NCBI GenBank assembly: GCA_027886175.1
Contig: JAJNNQ010000137.1
Coordinates: 39,418,001 to 39,482,000 of the forward strand
Origin: Phylloscopus collybita
Lineage: Eukaryota > Chordata > Aves > Passeriformes > Phylloscopidae
DNA: 64,000 nt
Direction: 5' to 3'
Of the stretch, positions 54,401 through 64,000 are shown in pieces. The notes below the pieces were generated by a model. The model did no database searches. It worked only from the letters and a program-made list of their open reading frames with translations, and was not told where the DNA came from. The position numbers were made by a program, and so were the translations under genes. Numbering within the stretch: the stretch's first letter is position 1; every line of letters begins with the position of its first letter.

Positions 54401-57400
54401 CTTTCTCAAAAGTCTCCTGCCTTCCACTCCCTGAAAGGCAACATTGATCCATGGAGTCTGTTCTCCTCTTGAGCATTAGTAACATTTATGAACTGCCTGG
54501 CAACCTGCTGAAAAATGTTGCTGGCTATGATGCCAAAGGCATGGCTCATCTGTGCTTGAAAAAGGTGATACTGTGATATATGAGGGTCAGCAAGCCCAGA
54601 GAGTTTCAGTATCTGCATTAAAGCAGTTGAATTTGAGTCTGACACTCTCTGAGAGGCTTTCAGACCTGAAGTAGCAGCAGAGGAAAAAATGTGCAATTTT
54701 TTCTCATTATTTCCCTGGTCTTCTGTCAGTATATGCTTTTGAACTGATACTATTTTCTGTTTTAAAAATCCATATAACATGACTTGAAAACGTAGCTTTA
54801 AAAGCATTAAAACCCTTTCTAGTTGGCTGGGGTGGGGTCAGTCATCTGGAGGTGGCTGTCTTTGCTCTGGTTCTCACCATCATGGTTCTATCTCCTTGAT
54901 AGTATCAAGCTGATATTGGGAGCAGACACCACACTCCCTTCTCTTCTGGGTCTATGCCTACCAAGAGCTGTCTTTCTGATCCTAGGACTCCTATATTTCA
55001 TTATATGAAATGTTATATTTCATTAACATTGTGTCTTGAGCAGCTGGGAGTCCTTCTGGCCTTTTTTTCTCAGGTTGTATATAATGCTGTGAACTCCCAA
55101 AAGGGAATAGTTTGGCTGTAAAACTTCTTCAAATGGATGAGCAACATCCTCTTGGATGCCTGCAGTAGTGAAGACATAAGCAGCACCTAAATAGTAAGAT
55201 TTGAGCTCATAATCCCTGCATGATTAAATGGGGATTTTTCTGGGCCTTATTCTGAGTTTAAGCATCCACTCTCCTCTTCCTTGCACACTCTGTGGGACTC
55301 TTTACCTTGCCAGTGTAGTGAGTGACCTCCAGAGGAGTTTGTTCCTGTTGTGCAACTGGCCAAGGAAGACACATTCCATGAAGGTGCGTCATGCAGTGGG
55401 AAAGCAGACGCTCTCATCTGAAGCTGTTTGGTTGCTGGGAATATGGGTGAACTAATACCCTGTCTGGAGAAAGTGAGGGTCTCATATGGGGAATTGACTT
55501 TGAAAGACACACCTGGTGACAGAAAAAAAGGGGTTCCTGCTGCAGCCAGGAAGGTAAGCACAGAAAACAGGGAGGGCAGCGGTCACACAGCTGTATACAC
55601 AGCTACTCAATATGGAGGAAAGGGATGGTGACTCTGGGCAACTGGGAAAAAGTTTAATAACTCTAAAATCCCTTATGCTGAGCATGAAGTAGAGGAGAAA
55701 CCAAGTAAACAAGGGCTGAGACAGCTGTGTCCTACCAGTGCCTGAAACACACATTTCTCACAGGGCTTCACAAATTTCTCGCATGTTTATTTCCTGGGTG
55801 AAATACAAAAATGACTGAACTTTGAAACGTGAAACTTATTATTTCTAATCTTCCTAATAAAAAGGACAGTGAAACTCTTTTTAGAAAAGTGCTCATGAAA
55901 TTGGATTTCTCAAGCAGAAGTGGTCTGCTCTGAGGGGTGTCCTGACCATGTCTGCCTCCCAAAACCCACATCCCCATTGCTCTCTTTTCTGTGGAAGACA
56001 AGGACTATGAGAAAGAAAGAAGTATGTATTTTGATGCATAGTCTTGCTTTAATACATTCCTTCAACAGTATCATGATTACTTACATTCCTTTTTATAAAG
56101 TGAATAAGCCTATTTTTTTCTGCTTTTTGTTGTCCATTTTTTTCCATCTATATAGAGTTTTATTGTTGATAAGCAATGAGCTTGTTTACATGAATAAGTT
56201 TGAGCCCCATTTGGGTTGAATATATAAAAAACCAACACTTTATCTTCATGTAAACTCTCTTTTAATCAGAAATAATGCATTACAAAGCACAGCTAGACAG
56301 CTAGGTTTGTTCTTGCTGCAGCTCCACTGAAGCCCCTGGAGTTTCACAAGGAACAGATTTGGGCCAGAAGGCCTAGAATATAGTTACAATGTATTCATTT
56401 TCTCATGCTTCAAAAATGGACTGTTTATGTGCCAAGCTGTAAAGTGATATTCATGATGACTGAAGCCTGAACAACATTAAAATATCCAGATCCTCTGCTC
56501 CAAATCCTCTGGCATCCGAATCTGTTTCTTTGCTTTCAAAAGGAGTTGTTTACTGCTGCTGAGGGTAAACAAGGGCAGGGGCACAGCTTTGGTGCTGAAG
56601 CTGAAATAAGGACTAGCCTAGCTGGTGTAGAAGCTTAACGGTAGTGAGCTTATGTCTCAGAAGCTGCCCCAGCCCCAAAGTCTGCCCAGTGCTCTCTGCA
56701 CCAGCCCAGCCCTCCTGCTCCTGTGGCAGAAGGTTTCCATTATCCTTTCAGCTCAGAAACCCTTGTGAGACTTGCTGCCCCATTCCCAGAATCTCCTTTT
56801 CAGAGGAATTTGTCTTTAAATGAAAAGTACTGTGGAAAATTGCTTTTTATTGCGATTATAATGGATACAGTGGTTCACATAACTTGCAGTGTGCTTGAGA
56901 GCCAGAACCCACACTCTATTCACCCACTGGCATATCAAGTAAAATCCAGTTTTCTGTTTAACTTGGCCATGATATCTAGAAGTGTGAGCTTGAAATTGTG
57001 CTCACAGTAACCGCAGTGTTGTTTTGATGGTTTTGAATGCCAATCAGCTCTTACTGAATAGGTAAGATAAGGTAGGTATCTCCTTACCTAGCACAGTAGT
57101 TAATGATAGGTAGTAAGTGCAAGGAGCTCTTGAAGAACTCTTCCTCTGGAGCCTAATTATTTTTAAAAATACTTTGTCCCTCTGTTTAGTTAGAAATAAA
57201 GTCAGAGAGAAAATGTTGCTGAACATTTGATAAAAACCTCCACTTCTTAAAATTTTAGACCAAATCTAAAGAAATCAGTATGTATAAAATATTACAGTAA
57301 GATGCAACAAAGTTTATTTTCACAGCATTTTGAACCAGTAGAAATTCCTGTGCACAGGCATACATGCAAGTTTTAGCAAGTTCAAAGCCTAAAATAGGGG

Positions 57401-58736
57401 TGTCCATCTGGGGGAAGGGAGAAAACCAATATAGCAGTATTACCAGATTCTTTATTTAAAATGACATAAGAGTATTTTTTGGGAGATTGGTCATGTGATG
57501 CTTGACTGAGTCTTTATCCCTCATATAATTTTTATTATATGTAATCCTGGTATGTTAGATGTAGATGTCTGTAGTGTCCCAGGCAAAGCCTTTGCCCATA
57601 GCTTTATCATCATTCTGCTACAGGTGATTTTTTCAGAAAGCTCAGGGCCTTTAGCGATGTTAGAGGCTCCTGACAAGCAGCAGTTCTGCAAGGGGGAGAT
57701 TCTGCATCTTTTAGACATCTGAATAGCTCTGTTTGATTCTAATAATGAAGATCACTTGGTTAAACGCTGTGAGCAACACCTACAACTGTACTTCCTCTAA
57801 CTACAGGAAGAAATGTGCCTGGCAAATATTTTGTGGTTTATGAATGCTTTTATGTTCCTCTTTCCTGTTTCCTTTTGAAAAGGAGAAAAGCAGTGTATAA
57901 TCTGGTTGAAAATGTGGGTTATCTGAGAACTGCCTGTGCTGTAAGAATTAGAGCACTGCCCCAACATTAAACAGTCCACAAAACTTTCCGATGACATGCG
58001 TGCTCAGGCAGGCTTTGGTAGGTCAGAGCTGATGTTGTTGCTGTTCAGCATGGCAGACACACAGACCTGTGCTCTAACTTAGAGTTGGAAGTAGGGAGAA
58101 GTACTTCTGGATTTATTTTGATGCTGTAATTATCCCACTGCAATTAGATGAAATGAAACATTTGGTAAGAGAAGGGGAAAAAACATGAATCCATACCAAA
58201 AGCACATTCTGTGCATCTGAGCCAAATGTTACTTAAATAGCTGGAGCCTGAAAATTGGAATTTATAAGCATAATACCAATCCAGCAGAAAGTATAACACA
58301 CAAATACTTATAAAATTAAAAAAAAAAAAAAATCAGCAGCACCCAAAGATAAGAAAACTATAATGTATATTCTTTTGCTCTTAATAGAGGTGCCTATCTT
58401 CAGGTGACACCCTGCACTTCTGTGAGTTTTACTCCCTCTGGCTTCTCCAGAGAAGGCTGCTGCAGCTGAGGCCCTTATGGGTGCAGGAATTCAGAGCTGA
58501 AGAATCCTTTTTCCAGTGGGATTATTCTTTTTATAAAGCTCTGTGTGTGTGCTGGAAAAAGCAATTTATTTTGCTACTAATGTGGGATAAAGCATCATTA
58601 TGCTACTCAGCTGTCACTGGGGGGTATTTGAAAATGATAAATCTATTTTGGGCCCAGTAGTAGTTCTAATCATTCCAGTCTGAATAAAAAAAATAGGAAG
58701 TACAGACAAGGGCTGAACTCTGCTTCTCCAACCATG

Positions 58737-58769
58737 CCCCCCCCTGCCCCCACCCCCCTCCCCCCCGCC
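58737..58769. repeat. C-rich tract, minus-strand G-quadruplex pattern
   Basis: Runs of C (8, 4, 6 and 7) separated by one or two bases, followed by poly(A). The Gly-rich minus-strand ORF here is compositional. Confidence 0.9.
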
Positions 58770-60847
58770 AAAAAAAATCTGAAACTTAAGGGACAAGTTT
58801 TCTACAAAATGTAGGGTTTTTTTAAAATTCCATTTCTCCAAACTGGTAAAGTACAGAATTTTAAATGTATGACTAAAAAAAAAAATCAACTGTACTATTT
58901 AAAACATTGAAATATACAGGAGTTAGGCACTTTACAAAATCCTATGGCAGACGAAGGCTCAAATTCTCCAAGGGGATTAGATGTTTAAATATAGCTGAGA
59001 ATCAGAGACTCCAGGTCTGCAAGCTGGGTTAGGGATCCCCAGTGCCAAGGGCCTTGTCCTTATAAAGCTGTACAGAACACTGAGAATACAGGAAATTCTC
59101 AATATACGGGTAGAGGCACCTGGGCTCCAGTGTAATCTCTGGGAACACGTAGTGTGGAGCAGGATTTTACCTAAACAGCAAGAATTTGATGGAAAACATG
59201 TCTGACTTAAGTGTCTTAATCTGGATTGGAATACAGTGTCTTTCCCCAGTCAAGATCAATCTGTCTATCTTTCTTTCTGTCTGCCTTTTCACCCTGTGCC
59301 CAAGCTCTGTGTTTCATGGTCTAAGCAGGGATAAATACTTCATTTACAAAGTAAAAGGGGATGTGCAATTCTTCCTCTCTTATTAACTGGGTTGTCACTT
59401 ATAGCACTCACCCATGATGTGGAAAGATGAGTTCGTGCCCTTTTCTGCTATGTCAAGGGTATTGTTTTGATTAGGAGAGAAGAGGGTGTTTCAGGGCATG
59501 GTGTCTCCAGTGCATATTTGAGTTGCATTACTACGTGGACTAAATTACATGGTCCTTCCTTCAGTTTGCATGATGACTTTGGCTTCTCAGACATTTAATC
59601 TGCCCCTAAATCAGATTTCTGCTTCTTTTTCCCCAGGTTTTTGTGCGGCATATGATCCTCTCTTTCCGAAGGGCTCTTTCATCTTTTTGGTCATGTGTCA
59701 GGTAGCACAGTTACAGCATGGCTAAACACTGTTGGTGTTTTCCATCCTGCAAGGACAGCACATTCACTCCTGTGACAACACCTCTCATGTGCCCTCATGA
59801 TGGGAGCAGTCTGCTCATCCTCATTTTCATGTGTGTCCCTTGCAATGTGTATTTTGGTCACGAAGGAGGCATGATTCTTGTTGAGCACAAATAGGCAGGG
59901 TCAGGACCTTCAGCCCATGCCTCTTCTTTAGTCTGAGTGGGTATCCTGGGCTGCTGCAGAAGGTGGATCTTTGTGGGTTGTGAACTGGAGACCCTGTGAC
60001 AGGAAATTCCACCAACTCTGCTGTGGTCTGGGTGGAGTATGAGCAGTAGTAACAGTGAGGTCCTAATCCACCACAGCTGTCTGCTGAGTGACTTGGGTAT
60101 TTCTTTGGGTATTTCTAGGCCTTTTTGCCTACTAGGAGAGCTCTCCATGACAAACCTGATCCTCTGAGGATGAGCTGGATCTCTAGGACAATTACAATGA
60201 GGTTTCTGATCAAACAGCAAGTATACGTACTGGAACAGCAATGTATAATAACTTATTCTCTGCCTTCATCAAATACCAGAGGAAGTTTCTTTCCAGTGGT
60301 CACTGTGCACTTTGAATAGTTATGTCCAAGAATGATGAACAGGTTTGCATATTACTTGTAGCAAATGAGAGCATTGAATGAAAAACAAAGAGAAATCTGT
60401 GCTAGCTGCAGGTATTTGTAACCCCTGTTGTTGAATTGAATTATAACTCTGTGGGGAAGAAGGTTAATGAATTGAGGATGAAATGGCAGTGCGAAATTAC
60501 CTCAGGCACACATCTGGAGCATGTTGTTTTGTTATGTTTCTTATATTTCTGAGAAAATTCAGCTTCAGTGTGCAGTGTTGCATTCTCTTAAGGACTGATG
60601 AGCGTCCTGGGATCTTGCAGCCAACCATAGAGCGTGGGCCTCTTTCTTCCAATACTCAAATCGTTCCTGACTTGAATACCCTCAAAATGAACATGTGTGT
60701 GTTGACAGTGACTCATGAATAATGCTGAAGGATACAGCAAGGTCCAGGCAGAAGATTTTTGTCCTTTTGCTGCCCCACAGGTGGTATAATTTGGCATGAT
60801 TCTTTACATGCTTGTACTGTTCTGTGACCAGCATTTATCACTGGTTG

Positions 60848-60848
<1 letters not shown>

Positions 60849-60887
<39 letters not shown>
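60849..60887. repeat. 39-nt poly(T) tract
   Basis: An uninterrupted T run. It could be the reverse complement of a retroposed poly(A) tail, but I recognise no element beside it. Confidence 0.9.
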
Positions 60888-60891
<4 letters not shown>

Positions 60892-61304
60892 TCCCTAAAA
60901 TCCTGAGATTTAGAGTGACTTAAAGTGGTGGCAGTCACCCATGTCAGATTCCTGTGATTTTGCACATTAAAAGATGCTAAAGCAGCGAGGTCCATCTCAC
61001 AGTAAATAGGATGCATCTAACTGCTTACCCTGCTTGAACCTGCTTATCTCTCCCCTGAATGGAAAAACTGATCAAAAAGTGTACTCTGCCTGGATAAACC
61101 CATCTGCTGTTACTAGTGCATGACAAAGAGCCACGTTGCTGTTTACACCTCTCTGAAGTTGTTGTGATCTGGAGTGGCATCAAAGTGCACAAAACCATTT
61201 CCCATCTGGGTCTCTGGGGAAATGTGGATGCTGTCCTTATGCATTTACACTGAGCCTTTTTTCTGCTGCTTCCCAAGCTTCTCAGTGATAAATAATGCTG
61301 ATCC

Positions 61305-61485
61305 CGCCCCTCTGCTCAGCCCTAGTGAGGCCACATCTGGAGTGCTGCGTCCAATTCTGGGCTCCTCAGCACAAGAGGGTCATGGAACTCCTGGAGCAGG
61401 TCAAGCAGAGGGCAACAAAGATGATTAAGGGACTGGAGCACCTCTCTTACAATGATGGGCTGAGGGAGCTGGGCCTGTTCAGTTG
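61305..61485 (+). mobile_element. CR1 LINE fragment (ORF2 3' region)
   Basis: CTGCTCAGCCCTAGTGAGGC, then TCTGGAGTGCTGCGTCCAAT, TGGGCTCCTCAGCACAAGAG and AAGATGATTAAGGGACTGGA to GAGGGAGCTGGGCCTGTTCA match the conserved 3' part of CR1 ORF2. It is an internal fragment with both ends truncated. Confidence 0.9.
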
Positions 61486-63632
61486 AAATTGTTGCTTCCA
61501 CATTGTCTGTGTGCTGCAGACACGCACTGATAGCGTTCTTTGTCTCAGTTACTGCCCACCACTTCATACAGCCAGAGTTTGCTTGGCTTCTGTGTGCTCA
61601 TCTCTGGCAGTCACTGTCCTGTGGCAAAACTTTTTCTGCTCGTCAGCTAAAACATTAGGCTTCTTGTCTAATACATCCTTATAAATTCCCTCAGTAGTGA
61701 ATGAAGGAAAAGAAGCATTTCCCACTATTAATATGAGATGGAAGAGATATAACTACCCAATATATTTTCTTCAGTGACAAATTGGGACTGGGATGCTCCT
61801 ACAGACAAACCAAGAAACCACAGTACTTTCAGTGGAGAAGGTGAGACAATGGTTTTATGCTGCTATACTGGCTGAAGGAGAAACACCTTAAAGCTGAGGT
61901 GGGAATTAGGACTAGCAAGGGAGAGGGATGGAGGAGAATGATTAGAAAATTCTTATTCTGTCTTCACTGGAAAAAAAAGAAAAGGTATTATATTGTGTCA
62001 GTAACCATTACACAGATGAGGTGAATCACCTCTTGGAGATAATTGTTCCCTCCATTAGCTGCAGAGAGATAGTAGCTGCAATTAATTGTACCTTCACTGA
62101 CACTGGTCTCTGAAAATAATGTCAGGTGTTTTGTCTGACTTCTGAGTTACTGCAGCTGCTTCAACAGTGAGTTTTACAGTCAAAGAAACATGTCAAATCT
62201 TCATCTGATTTTACACTTGGAACTATTCTTTTTTTCCTCCCTATTTTTTTCCAGCTTTGAAGATTGTCATTTTTTGACTCTTGACTTAAAGAGCAAATTT
62301 GCTTTAAGATTGTTATTCATCTCTTCAGTAAGCCAGATCACCTGTGTAGCTGAGCTGAATAATTTAATAAAGGAAAGATGACTGCTTCTAAAACATGTTT
62401 TGGAGATGTACTAATTGTAATGTAATGCAGACAGCTGCTGAGGGTTCATTAGTTCAGCAAAGACTCAGGTCAGAAACTCTTTTGTATCACATGAAAATCA
62501 CTTGCACGTCATTGGAGTCAATGACATTTCTCACATCCTTGCTCCATGCAGATTTAAATAATTGTCCTAGAATTAGCCAGGGATACAGGGAAGAAACCAG
62601 CCTTAGCCACACCAGCCTCAGAGGAAGACTTGCTTACAGATGTCAGGAGATTACTATTTGAAGCAATTGGCACGTATTTTGACAAAATCTATTTTTGGCC
62701 TTACTTTGCCTTGAAGTCTAAATTTGGCAAACAGCTAGGTAGTCACACCAGACAATTCCAGGATGAGCATAGGTTTCCTGTTACCCTTCCTTGCCTAGGA
62801 TTGCAACCCTTATCAGAGTCAAGGGGTTTCTAATGGAACTGGAGAATCTGGGCTGCTGTGAAGCACTGTTGTCAGAGCAGGAAAACTGAACAGGACATCT
62901 GGTCCCTAACAAACAGTGAAGGCTGTTAGAGCCTGGGCTTTACCTCTGAGACCTGCTGAAGGTAAGACTATTTTATCATTTTGAATTCTTTCCTCTGTCC
63001 TTTCTTCTAAACACTGGTGTCAGCTTTCTGAGGGCTCCTGTATTTGTCAAGCTGGTGCTTCTTGGGGGTATTGCCTTCTCCCAGGCCTTTCAGAGAGGAA
63101 CCTGCCAGAGAATATAATGTGGTATACAAAATGTAGCTCCTAGTTTATTTTCACTACTGAAAAAAAGAGAACTTTTAGATGCCTGCACAGTTTGGCTACA
63201 TATCAAAGCCTTGATTAAAGTTGGTGGAGGAAGAGGAATAAATTATAGGAGTGTCTAGACAGGGAGAAATAAAAATTCCTCTAGAGCTAATCCATAGATA
63301 CACCTGGATCCAACGATCCAGGATTCTGTTTGGGTGTCCCTCTGAGGAGGGTAGTGCCAGGCAGTGGTATAGACTGTTATCATCCTTGAGAAAATCACAG
63401 CTACTATGGAAACCCAATTTGATGGCTATCTTCGGCAAGTTCCCCACTAAAAGCAGAGCAGCTGCTGCAGTGGGAGATTCACAGCTTGGGTCGATTTGTT
63501 ACTGTACCTGGTTTGCATGGTTCCCTTCATCAAGGCATGGAGATGTGCTTCATCTATCACTTACTTCAATGTAGATGACACACTTGCCTAGCATTCAGGA
63601 CTTTTTTTCATCAGCAAATGTATAATTTTCAG

Positions 63633-63653
63633 CAGCAGCAGCAACAGCAGGTG
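63633..63653 (+). repeat. Short (CAG)n run
   Basis: Four CAG units, then CAA CAG CAG. Not in a supportable reading frame. Confidence 0.7.
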
Positions 63654-64000
63654 AAGTGTGATCAGACCCTGTGTGCAGTCTAATAATCTTGTTAAGCAAT
63701 ATTTACATTAACCCTAGAATTTACCCAGGTAAGAGTATTGCCCTTATTGCCATAATCCTATTGCTACTTGCCATTCTTAGCACAGAGAGTATTCACTCTT
63801 GCGGTGTTATTCTACATGTAAATCGAGTTCAGCCCTGTACTATCCACTCCCTGTAAAATGTGTGGCAGTATGCTGAACAAACGCTGCGTCCATCTCTGCG
63901 CAGCTCCTTAAGGCTTAGGAGGAAAGAAGCCCTGAGCAGCGGCAGCGGAATGAGCAGCTCTCGGTGCCATGAGCATCGTTTTACACTAGGCGTCTCCCTT

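Larger units (their letters stand above)
50601..64000. other. Intergenic region downstream of MYF5
   Basis: About 13.4 kb. CpG-rich sequence persists to about 50810 and is then AT-rich. No exon chain, tRNA or recognisable protein domain found on either strand. LIN7A, expected next on the opposite strand in amniotes, is not seen and presumably starts beyond the window. Repeats are listed separately. Confidence 0.65.

Noticed and set aside
63633..63653. Gln-rich C-terminus of LIN7A
   Set aside because: LIN7A would be expected on the minus strand, where this CAG run reads as CTG (Leu). No PDZ or L27 coding sequence is nearby.

Overview
This is vertebrate nuclear DNA, most likely from a bird. 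Coding sequence is split into short exons by GT-AG introns. The background is AT-rich and gene-poor, with CpG-rich islands only around two developmental genes. The dispersed repeats are of avian type (CR1 LINE fragments and one retroviral solo LTR), and the gene order PTPRQ - MYF6 - MYF5 is the one conserved across amniotes. No operon, CRISPR array, prokaryotic mobile element or new multi-gene system is visible.

Region 1 (1-20730) is the 3' end of PTPRQ on the + strand. Ten coding exons (2243-19696) splice without a frame break into the last 327 residues: a short juxtamembrane segment and a complete receptor-type tyrosine phosphatase domain. They include a 27-nt microexon, a WPE (not WPD) loop and the [10 protein letters not shown] phosphatase loop. 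The transmembrane and fibronectin parts must lie upstream of the window. The introns carry a CR1 3' end (about 4793-4982) and a roughly 557-bp solo LTR with an apparent 6-bp target duplication (5256-5812).

Region 2 (20731-40620) is about 20 kb of AT-rich intergenic DNA without a supportable gene. It holds simple repeats, a CR1 remnant, small perfect hairpins and one motif-dense block near 35.0-35.3 kb. In mammals the DNA upstream of MYF6/MYF5 is known to carry dispersed muscle enhancers, so regulatory content is expected, but this sequence alone cannot prove it.

Region 3 (40630-50600) holds the two myogenic bHLH genes in tandem on the + strand. MYF6 (MRF4) occupies 41181-42358 and MYF5 occupies 48972-50284. 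Each has three exons, very short introns, a TATA box at a sensible distance and a poly(A) signal. Both encode the Cys/Trp motif, the Ala-Thr basic region and the helix-loop-helix typical of MyoD-family factors that commit and differentiate skeletal muscle. The 6-kb spacer holds several CpG-rich blocks, homeodomain/E-box-like clusters, a GLI-like plus TCF-like pair and two neighbouring hairpins. It is the best place to look for shared enhancers. The MYF5 3' UTR contains an (GGGCA)n array with G-quadruplex potential.

Region 4 (50600-64000) is intergenic, with C-rich tracts, a 39-nt T run and an internal CR1 fragment at about 61305-61485. LIN7A, the next gene in other amniotes, was not found before the window ends.
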